This document shows positions 1 through 9,540 of a stretch of 46,987 bases of DNA, piece after piece. The notes under the pieces were generated by a model, which had not been told where the DNA came from, searched no databases, and worked only from the letters and a program-made list of their open reading frames with translations. Numbering within the stretch: position 1 is the first letter of the stretch; the number at the start of each line of letters is the position of its first letter. Position numbers and translations under genes: made by a program. Source of the stretch: a bacterium (GTDB taxonomy: Bacteria; UBA10199; DSSB01); contig DATEDP010000059.1 in the NCBI GenBank assembly GCA_035281585.1, positions 1 to 46,987 of the forward strand, given 5' to 3'.

Positions 1-256
1 CCAAGGCGCGCAGGACCGGCTCCAGCCGCCGCCATTCCTCGGCCGGCTCGACCGGGTCGGCGCCGGGCCGGGTGGACTCGGCGCCGATGTCGAGCAAGTC
101 GGCCCCCTCGGACGCGATTTGCTCGGCTCGCCGCAAGGCCGCGTCTCGATCGGCGTGCCGGCCGCCGTCGGAAAAAGAATCGGGAGTGAGGTTGAGGACG
201 CCCATCAGAAGCGGGCGATCCAGGTTGAGACTCGTGCTTCGTAGTCGCCAAATCAT
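1..256 (-). CDS. folP: Dihydropteroate synthase, N-terminal part (runs off the left edge)
   Basis: FolP joins 6-hydroxymethyl-dihydropterin pyrophosphate to p-aminobenzoate to make dihydropteroate in folate synthesis. Reading leftward from the ATG at 256 gives 85 codons. They contain the family signature GVLNLTPDSFSDGG at about residues 19-32 and the second conserved block DIGAESTRPG at about 61-70; both shape the pterin/pyrophosphate site. The short lead before the signature matches the usual FolP start. The C-terminal two thirds lie outside the window. No Shine-Dalgarno sequence precedes the ATG; the bases there read as the complement of one. The gene follows ftsH on the same strand. The order tilS-ftsH-folP is common in bacteria and supports the call. 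Confidence 0.93.
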   Translation of the reverse strand, partial: MIWRLRSTSLNLDRPLLMGVLNLTPDSFSDGGRHADRDAALRRAEQIASEGADLLDIGAESTRPGADPVEPAEEWRRLEPVLRAL

Positions 257-273
257 AGGAGGTTGGTAAACCC

Positions 274-367
274 TGTCATCCCGAGCGCAGCGAGGGATCC
301 TTGCCAAACTCTTGGCTCTAAGTGCCTCCGCAAGGATTCCTCGGCCCTTTCGGGCCTCGGAATGACA
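274..367. repeat. Dispersed palindromic repeat, family A, copy 1
   Basis: An imperfect inverted unit whose left end reads TGTCATCCCGAGCG and whose right end reads CTCGGAATGACA. It lies between folP and ftsH. A close relative is at 35496-35589 and a more distant one at 27377-27533. The unit can fold into a hairpin on either strand, so it may end ftsH transcription or protect the 3' end. No coding signal is seen. Confidence 0.75.
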
Positions 368-372
368 AGAGC

Positions 373-392
373 GGGGCTAAAGCCCCTTGCTA
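373..392. repeat. Short palindromic repeat, family B, copy 1
   Basis: A perfect GGGGCTAAAGCCCC palindrome followed by TTGCTAC. It sits just beyond the ftsH stop codon. The same core recurs at 3967-3980 and twice at 25250-25312, always between genes. Confidence 0.7.
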
Positions 393-404
393 CGGGAATA
401 TAGC

Positions 405-2324
<1,920 letters not shown>

Positions 2325-2458
2325 GGGGAACCTCAAAATCGATACTCCATTCACCCTAACATAGGGATTTTCGGGGTGGCAACCCGGATTTGGAAAAAAC
2401 CTGCGGGATTTCGATGTGTTTCAATGCTTGACCCGAGATGGTAACGGAGCCGCCGATT

Positions 2459-3430
2459 TCAAGGGCCTGTCCAATCTAAATGTCGCCGGCCCAGTTTCAA
2501 AAGGCCGCCTTTGAGCGGCAGCTCCAGCGATTTCCCGGCGGCCAGGGCGGCCAAGATTCGGGGCAGCAGCTCGCTCCAGCTTTGCGACCGGCCGGTCCTC
2601 CGCTTCAGCCAGGCCTCCAGGATGCAGGCCTGCAAACCGGGGGGCTGGCGGCGGAGGTTTTCCAGAGCCAAACGCTTCCCCCGCCCCCGGACTTTCAGCC
2701 AGTGGCCGGCCAAGACCTCGAGGGCCTCGCTGGCCTGCCCGGCCCGCGCGGCCGTCAGGGACAAGGTTTCCTCGATACTCGGGTTTTCCTGGCGGAGCAG
2801 AGGCAAGATCCGGCGGCGGACCCGATTGCGCAAATAAAGGTCGGTGAAATTCGACCGGTCGCGGCGGAAGAGGATCCGGTGATTTTGGGCATAGAGCTGA
2901 AGCGCCTCATGGGGAACTTCGAGCAAGGGGCGAAAGAGAGCCAGCCCTTCCCACTCCTCCTGGGTCTTCATGCCGGCGAGGCCCCGCAGCCCGGACCCGC
3001 GCAAGAGGCGGAGCAAGACGGTCTCGGCCTGGTCTCGCCGATGGTGAGCCAGCCAAACCGTGCCCCGGCCCTTGGAGCGCTTCTTGATGGTTTTCCGGAA
3101 AAAATCGAAGCGCTGCGCGCGGGCCCAAGCCTGAAGGTTTTCGGGCTTCCCTCGGGGCTTGAGCCGGAGCACCTCGATCGGCAGCCCTTCCCGGCCGGCC
3201 CATTTCCGCAAAAGAGCTTCTTCCCGGTCGCAGTCGGGCCGGCGCAGGCCGTAATTGACATGAAGGAAGCAGAGCGGCGGCAAGCGGTCGCGAAGCTCCA
3301 GCACCACCGCCGCCAGCACCGAGGAGTCCATGCCGGCGGAAACGGCGAGGTAGACCGGCGCTTCCCGCCACGCCTTGGGCAGGGCCCCGAAGCTCTCCCG
3401 AACCCGTTTTTTAAGGTCGACTCGTTGCAC
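2459..3430 (-). CDS. tilS: tRNA(Ile)-lysidine synthase TilS
   Basis: TilS attaches lysine to C34 of the tRNA-Ile with anticodon CAU, so that it decodes AUA rather than AUG. The PP-loop ATPase motif lies at residues 31-36 and reads SAGMDS, where most family members have SGGxDS. The HVNYGLR block and a later HHRRDQAETVLLRLLRGSG stretch are typical of TilS. At 323 residues it carries the catalytic domain and the central substrate-binding region but probably not the full C-terminal domain of longer homologues. The GTG start overlaps the upstream membrane-protein gene by 20 bases, which suggests translational coupling. Identity is secure; the exact start is less so. Confidence 0.92.
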   Translation of the reverse strand: MQRVDLKKRVRESFGALPKAWREAPVYLAVSAGMDSSVLAAVVLELRDRLPPLCFLHVNYGLRRPDCDREEALLRKWAGREGLPIEVLRLKPRGKPENLQAWARAQRFDFFRKTIKKRSKGRGTVWLAHHRRDQAETVLLRLLRGSGLRGLAGMKTQEEWEGLALFRPLLEVPHEALQLYAQNHRILFRRDRSNFTDLYLRNRVRRRILPLLRQENPSIEETLSLTAARAGQASEALEVLAGHWLKVRGRGKRLALENLRRQPPGLQACILEAWLKRRTGRSQSWSELLPRILAALAAGKSLELPLKGGLLKLGRRHLDWTGP

Positions 3431-3914
3431 GATCCTTCAGTCCCCACCAAATTTCATAGAGGACCAAGGCCGCCGGAAGGAAGAAAAAAAGGAAGAGACC
3501 GACGCCGCCGACCGTAAAAAGGAAGACCCAATCCGGCGAAAAAAAGCGAACCAGGAATGGCGCGGCGTTATAGAAAAGGACCGAAAGCGCTCCGCCGGCG
3601 ATGAGCAGCTTCTTGACCGCCGGCGAAAGCGGCGTGAAAGCCAAGGCGGCCCAGAGCGAGAGAAAGACCAGCGGCATGGTGAAGCTGTGGACATGGGCGG
3701 TTTGGAGGAGCTGGGCGTAGAGCTTGGCCATCTCCATCCCGCCTTGGGCCTCATTCCCCAGGTAGTGAGCGATCGTCTTCTGATGGTCGAGGCCGTAATG
3801 AAGCTGGCTCATCAGGGCGGCGACGCCGAAACCCAGCGAAGCCAAGAAAAGATAGGCCGTCAGCGCCCACTTCATCCCGCCGTTGAGATTTTTCATTCTG
3901 ACATCGGATTCCAT
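3411..3914 (-). CDS. Small four-helix membrane protein with histidine clusters
   Basis: I do not recognise a named family. The 167 residues contain four likely membrane helices at about 15-35, 78-94, 101-122 and 129-155. Histidines lie at 39, 44, 50, 74 and 76, mostly in the loop after helix 1 and at the start of helix 2, where HVH occurs. Such paired histidines near the membrane face could bind heme or metal; that is inference. The gene lies between the periplasmic FMN-binding protein gene and tilS on the same strand. It could be the membrane partner that passes electrons to that flavoprotein. Methionines at about residues 7 and 14 are alternative starts; no ribosome site clearly decides. 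Confidence 0.6.
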   Translation of the reverse strand: MESDVRMKNLNGGMKWALTAYLFLASLGFGVAALMSQLHYGLDHQKTIAHYLGNEAQGGMEMAKLYAQLLQTAHVHSFTMPLVFLSLWAALAFTPLSPAVKKLLIAGGALSVLFYNAAPFLVRFFSPDWVFLFTVGGVGLFLFFFLPAALVLYEIWWGLKDRATSRP

Positions 3915-3924
3915 AAATGATCCC

Positions 3925-3987
3925 GTAGCCAGGGCCTTAGGCCCGCTTTTTTAGGCCCGTTAAGACGGGGCTAAAGCCCCTCGCTAC
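3925..3987. repeat. Palindromic repeat, family B, copy 2
   Basis: A unit with GTAGC at the left end and GCTAC at the right end. It contains two smaller palindromes, including GGGGCTAAAGCCCC at 3967-3980. It overlaps the last bases of the FMN-binding gene, whose TAG stop is the TAG of the repeat. Confidence 0.7.
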
Positions 3988-4532
3988 GATTTTCCATAGA
4001 AGATCTGCCAAAGCGCCAAGGCTCGCTTCACTCCGACGACCAAGGCATGCGAGGAGAGCGTCGCCCCGCTGATGTTGACGATGTCGCCGTGGAGCCGAAG
4101 CTCGCTGTTGAGACTTTTTTGCTTGAACTGGTTGAGGAAGCGCTTGGAGGCAACGTCACCGCCGTGGCTTTCGCGGTAAACCATGATCTCGACCGCCGAG
4201 ACATTTCCCTGGGGCTCGATGCGGGTGACGAAGGTGATGGGCTGGACCTTGCCGACCTGCTCGTCGATGATCGCGTAGCCGTCGACCTGACCACCGCTGC
4301 GTCCCAGATAAAAGGTGTATTGGCCCTTCGGCAGGTCATAGCCGAGGAGGGCTTGAGCCTTTTGGCGCTGCTCGGCGCTGACCGGGTGATCCTCTTTGAT
4401 CACCTCTTGCGAATCCTTGAAAATCAGTTTCAAGGCATCGGCCGGGGTCAGGTAGACGGTCGTTTGGGCTGAGGCAATGGAAACCAGCGTCAGGCAAAAG
4501 AGCAAACTCAAAATTGAAAAAAACTTTCGCAT
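3984..4532 (-). CDS. Secreted FMN-binding domain protein (RnfG/NqrC-type flavinylation site)
   Basis: The protein starts with a signal peptide (about residues 1-22, ending SIASA). A compact domain follows, ending in SGATLSS at 155-161. In the FMN-binding domain family (RnfG, NqrC and related extracytosolic proteins) this motif is where ApbE attaches FMN through a phosphoester to threonine, here T158. The protein should therefore be a periplasmic one-flavin electron carrier. A dedicated ApbE is encoded 2 kb away at 6400-7305. The neighbours are a porin upstream and a small histidine-bearing membrane protein downstream on the same strand. No other Rnf or Nqr subunit is present, so it does not look like part of those complexes. 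The TAG stop comes from a family B repeat. Confidence 0.85.
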   Translation of the reverse strand: MRKFFSILSLLFCLTLVSIASAQTTVYLTPADALKLIFKDSQEVIKEDHPVSAEQRQKAQALLGYDLPKGQYTFYLGRSGGQVDGYAIIDEQVGKVQPITFVTRIEPQGNVSAVEIMVYRESHGGDVASKRFLNQFKQKSLNSELRLHGDIVNISGATLSSHALVVGVKRALALWQIFYGKS

Positions 4533-4574
4533 GATCGGAGGTTCTTAGCTTGAGATCGGAGTGGAGTCAAACCT

Positions 4575-4712
4575 ACCCTCTCCCCTTGCGGGAGAGGGTG
4601 CCCGAAGGGCGGGAGAGGGGGCGCGACGCTAAGAGAATACTTGCTTTGCCACGCCCCCTCTCCCGATCGCCTTCGGCGATCACCCTCCCCCACGAGGGGG
4701 GAGGGATATTTG
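4575..4712. repeat. Cluster of GC-rich inverted repeats, family D
   Basis: Nested inverted repeats fill the gap between the porin and FMN-binding genes. ACCCTCTCCC (4575-4584) pairs with GGGAGAGGGT (4590-4599). GGGAGAGGGGGCG (4611-4623) pairs with CGCCCCCTCTCCC (4652-4664). A further CCCTCCCCC/GGGGGGAGGG hairpin lies near 4692-4710. A short open frame here is just the repeat read through. It could attenuate transcription from the porin gene into the FMN-binding gene. Confidence 0.75.
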
Positions 4713-4725
4713 GTAAAAGGGAAGA

Positions 4726-6228
4726 TTAAAACCCGAAGGCCGCACCGAACATGAAGGAGTGGTTCTTGTCATTCAGGGTCGGCAAGTAGTTGGTCACGTC
4801 GGCCAGCGGCTTGCCGCTGTTGGTCCAAGTGAACTCGTAAGCGGTGTGGAAGACCGCCAGCGGATTCAAGCGGAAGGCCAGGCCGGCGGTGAGACGGTTG
4901 ACGAAGCGGTCTTCCTTATCCAAAACCGTGGTCGCGCCGTTCTCGGCTTGAAAATCCTGGACCAAGCCGCTGAGGAAAGCCTGCTCCCACCGGACCACCG
5001 GGATCAGCTGGGGATCGGAGAAATGGCGGCCGAACCAGCTCTTGGTCAAAAAGTCGGGCCGGAAATGATAGCGCAGCTCGACCCAATAACCTTGCTTGGT
5101 GCTGGCCAAGCCGCTGGTCTTCATCTTGACCACGCTCTCGAGGTCGGGGCTGAACTCGTCCTCGACCTCGGCTTCGGTCCGACCGGCGACCTCGGCGAAA
5201 TTGTTGAGGACGTCATCGAGGCCCGAGAAGTGAGTGAGCACGTACTCGGCTTCGATGTCGAAATTACCGAAGGTCGAGAGCCAGTCGAAGCCGAAAATCG
5301 TCAGCGACTTGGAGGGCAAATAGCTCGGCGTGTAGCGGCCCCAGTAACCGGAGAGGCCGATCTCATGGCCGAGAACCGGGCTGAAGGCGACGCGGCCGGT
5401 GACCGCCTTGGCGGTCTTGATGTCCTGGGAGAAGGTGCCGGTGGAGATGCCGAACTCCCCTTCCAGCTCGAGCTCGCTCCGCTCGTCCGGGCTGTTGGAC
5501 ACCTTCAGGACCTCTTCGACCTCGGCGTCGAGGACCGCGCCGTTCACCACGTAGATCTGGTAGTCGAGCTTGGACTTCTCGCCGAGCTCGAAGTCGCCGT
5601 TCAAGCCGAAGCCCAGCTCATCCCAGGCCGAAGTCGTGGGGAGCACCGGCACGCCGCGGTCGACCAAGGGCCGCCGGGGCAAATTCCAAACGTTGTCATC
5701 GTGGTTGATGTTGAAGCGGCCGATCGGAACCAAGACGCCGCCGCCGCGCAGCCGGATGTAGTTGGCGAACTCCAGCTCGAACCAGACCTGCTCCATCGCG
5801 ATTTCGGATTGGTTGGTTCCCTCGATTTCTTGGGCGATCTCGATGCCGTCCTCGGCGATGACTTCGCGCTCGAGCTCGATCTTGCGGAAACGCTCGAACT
5901 CCAGCTCGGAATAGATCCGGAAGCGCGAGGCGATCTTGGCGTCGGTGGTCAGGACGAAGCGCCGGAAGGTGAAGGTGTCGTGAATGCCCTGGGCGGTATC
6001 GGTCGAGAAGCGCATCGAGCCGTAGCCGCCGAGCTTGAAATAAGTGCTGTCGTTGCCGAATTTGGCCAAAGGCTTCTCGCCGTACTTGAAATCCTCTTTC
6101 TTCTCGGCCGGCGCCGGGCTGGCGCTGACGTTGGGGTCGAACTTCAACTCGGGCTCGGCGGCCCCCGCTCCGTTAAATGGAGCTAGGCTGAGGGAAGTCA
6201 GGGCCAAGGCCAGGATCGCGTTCTTCAT
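4726..6228 (-). CDS. Outer-membrane porin-like beta-barrel protein
   Basis: This 500-residue precursor has a signal peptide of about 23 residues ending AGAA and a low-complexity linker. A long run of alternating hydrophobic strands follows from FKLGGYGSMRF (about residue 65) to the end. The last residues, ending FGAAFGF, match the C-terminal aromatic signature recognised by the BAM complex. The start of the barrel resembles phosphate-selective OprO/OprP-type and other putative porins; the substrate cannot be read from sequence. A good AGGAG ribosome site lies eight bases before the ATG. A Fur-box-like palindrome at 6264-6278 is close upstream, suggesting iron-dependent control. It is divergent from apbE. 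Confidence 0.8.
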   Translation of the reverse strand: MKNAILALALTSLSLAPFNGAGAAEPELKFDPNVSASPAPAEKKEDFKYGEKPLAKFGNDSTYFKLGGYGSMRFSTDTAQGIHDTFTFRRFVLTTDAKIASRFRIYSELEFERFRKIELEREVIAEDGIEIAQEIEGTNQSEIAMEQVWFELEFANYIRLRGGGVLVPIGRFNINHDDNVWNLPRRPLVDRGVPVLPTTSAWDELGFGLNGDFELGEKSKLDYQIYVVNGAVLDAEVEEVLKVSNSPDERSELELEGEFGISTGTFSQDIKTAKAVTGRVAFSPVLGHEIGLSGYWGRYTPSYLPSKSLTIFGFDWLSTFGNFDIEAEYVLTHFSGLDDVLNNFAEVAGRTEAEVEDEFSPDLESVVKMKTSGLASTKQGYWVELRYHFRPDFLTKSWFGRHFSDPQLIPVVRWEQAFLSGLVQDFQAENGATTVLDKEDRFVNRLTAGLAFRLNPLAVFHTAYEFTWTNSGKPLADVTNYLPTLNDKNHSFMFGAAFGF

Positions 6229-6263
6229 CTTCGGAAACTCCTTACGAATCCAATCGGGCTAAT

Positions 6264-6278
6264 TGAAAATAACTTTCT
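6264..6278 (-). promoter_or_regulatory. Fur-box-like site upstream of the porin gene
   Basis: On the minus strand the site reads AGAAAGTTATTTTCA. It matches the perfect 7-1-7 palindrome in front of fur (9985-9999) at 13 of 15 positions. It lies 36 bases before the porin start codon. Assignment to Fur rests on this similarity and on the 7-1-7 layout of known Fur boxes. Confidence 0.55.
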
Positions 6279-6362
6279 TTATAATAGGCGCCCCTGCCTA
6301 ACCGCCGGGACTGGAAACCGTCAAGAAATATTTCAATTTTGGCGGAATTTTTTGCGGCTAAT

Positions 6363-6377
6363 TGAAATTATATTTCA
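6363..6377 (+). promoter_or_regulatory. Fur-box-like inverted repeat upstream of apbE
   Basis: TGAAATTATATTTCA, with perfect arms TGAAAT/ATTTCA, lies 22 bases before the apbE ATG. It agrees with the fur-gene palindrome at 11 of 15 positions, including both outer TGAAA/TTTCA ends. Together with the site at 6264-6278 it flanks the shared porin/apbE promoter region. Confidence 0.45.
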
Positions 6378-6399
6378 AGTGAGCTAGCCCTGGCCGGCG

Positions 6400-7305
6400 A
6401 TGCGAAGATTCCTGTTTCCCCTCTTGGCTCTTGCCCTGCTCGCCTGCGCCCCGCGCCAAGTCGTGGTCACGCGGTCGCGGCTCCTGATGGGGAACGTCCC
6501 GGTGAACCTCAGCCTGAAGATCCGGCCCGAGCGGAAGGCCGCAGCCCTCGAGGCCGGCGACGCCGCCTACCGGCTGGCCCAAAGCCTGGAAGAAAAAGTC
6601 AGCGAGTTTCGCCCCGATTCCGAAGTGAGCTGCCTGAACCGGAACGCCGGCAAGGCCCCCTGCCCGCTCAGCCCCGAAACCCTCGACCTGCTAAAAAAGG
6701 CCCTGGCCTTTTCCGAAAAGACCGGCGGGGCCCTCGACATCCGCTTCGCCTCGCTCTCGGCGGCCGGCGGCCGCGGGCCCATTCTCCTCCAAGAAAACCC
6801 GCCTTCGGGTTTCCTGGTCCATCCCGAGACTCGAATCGGGATCGGCGCCCTCGGCAAGGGCTGGATCGTCGACCGGATGATTGAAGATTTAAGATCGCGG
6901 GGCTTCGACCAAGCCCTGATCGACGCCGGCGGCGACCTTCGCGCCAGCGGCGGACCTTGGCGGGTCTCGATTCAAATTCCGGGAGCCGAACCGGGTGCCA
7001 CCGCCGAGGAGCGGGAGGTCGAAGATCTCTCCCTCGCCACCTCCGGCCTCTACGAACGCGGCTCTCACATCCTCGACCCCAAGACCCGGCGGGCGGTCGA
7101 GCGTCCCGGCAGCGTCAGCGTCGAATCGGAAGACCTGACCACCGCCGACGCCTTGGACACGGCCCTCTTCGTGATCGGAGAGGAGAAGTCCAAAGCTCTG
7201 ATCGAAAAATTTACGGGCTTGCGCGTAATCTGGCTCGATCCCGATGGAAAAAGTCGACATTACCAATCTCCCCCCTTTGAAAAAGGGGGGGCGGGGGGGA
7301 TTTAA
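6400..7305 (+). CDS. apbE: FAD:protein FMN transferase, lipoprotein
   Basis: ApbE splits FAD and transfers FMN to a threonine or serine in extracytosolic flavoproteins. The N-terminus is a lipoprotein signal (LALLAC, cysteine at residue 16), so the enzyme should sit on the periplasmic side. Conserved family blocks are present: GALDIRF near 115, IGALGKGWIVD near 150, ALIDAGGDLRA near 170, ATSGLYERG near 213 and the metal-binding TADALDTALFV near 250. The likely target is the SGATLSS protein encoded at 3984-4532. The last dozen residues (SPPFEKGGAGGI) and the stop are encoded by a family E repeat, so the native C-terminus appears replaced or extended. A Fur-like palindrome lies upstream. Confidence 0.93.
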   Translation: MRRFLFPLLALALLACAPRQVVVTRSRLLMGNVPVNLSLKIRPERKAAALEAGDAAYRLAQSLEEKVSEFRPDSEVSCLNRNAGKAPCPLSPETLDLLKKALAFSEKTGGALDIRFASLSAAGGRGPILLQENPPSGFLVHPETRIGIGALGKGWIVDRMIEDLRSRGFDQALIDAGGDLRASGGPWRVSIQIPGAEPGATAEEREVEDLSLATSGLYERGSHILDPKTRRAVERPGSVSVESEDLTTADALDTALFVIGEEKSKALIEKFTGLRVIWLDPDGKSRHYQSPPFEKGGAGGI

Positions 7306-7382
7306 AGCCGTGGCATAAACCCGCGCTTGCTTAAGGCAACGGCCTTAAATCCCCCCTTAATCCCCCCTTTTTCAAAGGGGGG
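7269..7382. repeat. Inverted pair of family E repeats between convergent apbE and feoB
   Basis: Two inverted copies of a C-rich/G-rich unit with core CCCCCCTTTGAAAAAGG lie at 7269-7301 and 7347-7382, with 45 bases between. Each copy can fold alone and the two can pair together. The left copy encodes the end of apbE and the right copy holds the TGA stop of feoB. The arrangement would suit a bidirectional terminator. Confidence 0.8.
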
Positions 7383-9273
7383 AAAAAAGACGATAAGTGA
7401 TGAAAGAAGCCGCGTAGGCCAGAGCGGTGAGATAGACGAAGAGGAAGGCCGGCCAGCGCCAACCGTTGGTTTCACGCCGGACCACCGCCAGCGTCGAGAA
7501 GCATTGCATGGCGAAGACGAAATAGACCAGCAAGCTCAAACCCGTCGCCAGGCTCCATCGACTCTGCAACACCGAGCTTAAGCTCCCGCCCTCCAGCGCG
7601 GCCCCGCTGTCCTCCACCGAATAAACCGTGGCCAAGGTCCCGACGATCACCTCCCGCGCCGCCATCCCGGTGAGCAAGCCGATGCCGATCGACCAATCGA
7701 AGCCGATCGGCCGGATCACCGGCTCGATCGCCTTGCCGATCTTGCCGGCGAAGCTGTAGGTGATCGCCGGCTGATCCGGCGCGGCTTCGGCCGGCGGTTT
7801 GGGATAAGAGGAAAGGAACCAGATCACGATCGACACGGCCAAGATGACGGTTCCGGCCCGCTTCAGGAAGATCCAGGCCCTTTCGGACATGCCGATCAAG
7901 ACGTTGCGCGGATTGGGCCATTTATAGGTGGGCAGCTCGAGCAAAAAGGTCGGCCGCGGCCCGCGGAAAACCAAATGCTTCAGCACCCAAGCCACCGCCA
8001 AGCCGGTCAAGGCGCCCAGGGCGTAGAGGCCCAGCATCACCAAGCCCTGCAGCCGAATCGGACCCCAGACCTCCCGGTTGGGGATGAAGGCCGAGATGAG
8101 CAAGGTGTAGACCGGCAGGCGGGCCGAGCAGGCCATCAGCGGCGAAATGAGGATGGTGGTCAAGCGGTCGCGCGGATTTTCGATGGTGCGGGTCGCCATG
8201 ATCCCGGGGATCGCGCAGGCGAAAGAGCTGAGCAGCGGAATGAAAGCCCGGCCATGGAGGCCAACCTGGCCCATGTGGCGGTCCATCAGGAAGGCCGCCC
8301 GGGCCATGTAGCCCGAGTCCTCGAGCATCAGGATAAAGAAGAAGATCAGCAGAATTTGGGGAAGAAAGATCACCACCGATCCGACGCCGGCCAAAATGCC
8401 ATCGACCAAAAGGCTGCGAATCCAATTGTCCGGCAGCCAAGCGCTCACTTGCCGCCCGATCCAGCCCAATGCCGCTTCGATCCCGTCCATCGGGTAGCTT
8501 GCCCAGTTAAAGATGGCTTGGAAAACGAAACCCAGGACGAGGACCAAGAGCAGCGAGCCCCAAAGCGGGTGGAGGAAGATCCGGTCCAAGCGGTCGGTCC
8601 AGCGGGCCGGCTTCAGGTCTCGGTGCCGGGCGGCCTTGAGCAGCCGGTCGATCTCGCGAAAGCGGGCCCGCACTTCCTCCGGCCGGTGCTCCGGCAAGCG
8701 ATAGGATTCCTCGGGAAACATCCGCTCAGGCGCCGGCCGCTCTTGGCCGAGGCGGCGGGCGATTTCCTCGAGCAAAGGATCGAGTCCCTCCTTCTTGGTC
8801 GCGACCACCGGAAAGATCGGAATGGCCAGCTCCCGGCTCAAAACCTCGAGGTCGATCGCGAAGCCGCGGTTCCGCGCCAAGTCCATCATGTTGAGGACCA
8901 AGACCATCGGGAAACCCAAGGCCTTCAGCTCGAGGATGAGGCCGAGGCTGCGCTCGAGGTTGGTGGCGTCGGCCACCGCGATCAGTAGATCGGGCGGCAT
9001 GCCTTCGATCTTGCGGGTCAAGAGGACGTCACGGGTGACGGCCTCGTCCAGCGTGTTGGCGTCCAAGGTGTAGGTTCCGGGCAGGTCGAGAATTTTGAGC
9101 CGATGGCCATTGGGCGCCTCGATCCGGCCCTCCTTGCGCTCGACGGTGACGCCGGGGTAGTTGGCCACCCGCTGGCGGCCGCCGGTCAAGGCGTTGAACA
9201 GGCTGGTCTTCCCGCAATTGGGGGATCCGACCAAGGCGACGTAGGGTTGCAGAAGGGATTCGGAAGAGCTCAC
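7372..9273 (-). CDS. feoB: Ferrous iron transporter FeoB
   Basis: FeoB is the inner-membrane Fe(II) importer, with an N-terminal G-protein domain and a polytopic C-terminal channel. I prefer the GTG at 9273, which overlaps the feoA stop in a GTGA arrangement; an ATG ten codons upstream is possible. From the GTG, G1 GSPNCGKT is at 16-23, followed by G3 DLPGTY and G4 NMMD. Gate-type membrane repeats with GLHGRAFIPLLSSFACAIPG follow near residue 345. About 633 residues is slightly short for the family, and no C-terminal FeoC-like extension is seen. The gene is last in fur-feoA-feoB and probably repressed by Fur. Its stop codon lies in a family E repeat. Confidence 0.96.
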   Translation of the reverse strand: MSSSESLLQPYVALVGSPNCGKTSLFNALTGGRQRVANYPGVTVERKEGRIEAPNGHRLKILDLPGTYTLDANTLDEAVTRDVLLTRKIEGMPPDLLIAVADATNLERSLGLILELKALGFPMVLVLNMMDLARNRGFAIDLEVLSRELAIPIFPVVATKKEGLDPLLEEIARRLGQERPAPERMFPEESYRLPEHRPEEVRARFREIDRLLKAARHRDLKPARWTDRLDRIFLHPLWGSLLLVLVLGFVFQAIFNWASYPMDGIEAALGWIGRQVSAWLPDNWIRSLLVDGILAGVGSVVIFLPQILLIFFFILMLEDSGYMARAAFLMDRHMGQVGLHGRAFIPLLSSFACAIPGIMATRTIENPRDRLTTILISPLMACSARLPVYTLLISAFIPNREVWGPIRLQGLVMLGLYALGALTGLAVAWVLKHLVFRGPRPTFLLELPTYKWPNPRNVLIGMSERAWIFLKRAGTVILAVSIVIWFLSSYPKPPAEAAPDQPAITYSFAGKIGKAIEPVIRPIGFDWSIGIGLLTGMAAREVIVGTLATVYSVEDSGAALEGGSLSSVLQSRWSLATGLSLLVYFVFAMQCFSTLAVVRRETNGWRWPAFLFVYLTALAYAASFITYRLFSPL

Positions 9274-9539
9274 GGACGCGAGGCCTTCCGCAGCAGGATG
9301 CAAGCGGCCTCTTGGCGGCGCAGACCGAGCAGGCCGCCGCGAACCCGCACCGCGATCGGATCGCGGCCGAAGGGCGCTTCGTGGACGACCTCGACGTAGG
9401 ACTCCTCGATGAGGCCCATCTCCAAAAGCCGCCGTACCGTCTTCTCGGGCCCCTCGACCTTGCAGACATGGCCGCCCTCGCCCTTGCGAAGCTCGCCCAG
9501 GTGAACCGGCGTATCGAGGATGTTCTCGCGTCCCGTCAT
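9270..9539 (-). CDS. feoA: Ferrous iron transport protein FeoA
   Basis: FeoA is a small SH3-like cytosolic protein needed for FeoB-driven Fe(II) uptake. The 89 residues show the FeoA pattern: an N-terminal lead, then GEGGHVCKVEG, then RRLLEMGLIEESYVEVV, then DPIAVRVRGGLLGLRRQEA. The N-terminal lead of about 12 residues is a little longer than in many homologues. It starts one base after the fur stop codon and its own stop overlaps the feoB start, so the three genes form one operon. Confidence 0.93.
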   Translation of the reverse strand: MTGRENILDTPVHLGELRKGEGGHVCKVEGPEKTVRRLLEMGLIEESYVEVVHEAPFGRDPIAVRVRGGLLGLRRQEAACILLRKASRP

Positions 9540-9540
9540 A

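Noticed and set aside
257-270. A perfect AGGAGGT on the plus strand just before the folP start
   Set aside because: It points away from folP and no plausible plus-strand gene follows; the short plus frame there is antisense to folP and the repeat.
3984-4532. Calling the FMN-binding protein RnfG or NqrC
   Set aside because: No other Rnf or Nqr subunits are present, and the protein is shorter with a cleavable signal peptide instead of a membrane anchor.
4508-4693. A 61-codon minus-strand frame after the porin gene
   Set aside because: It is mostly translated palindromic repeat and overlaps the true start of the FMN-binding gene in another frame.
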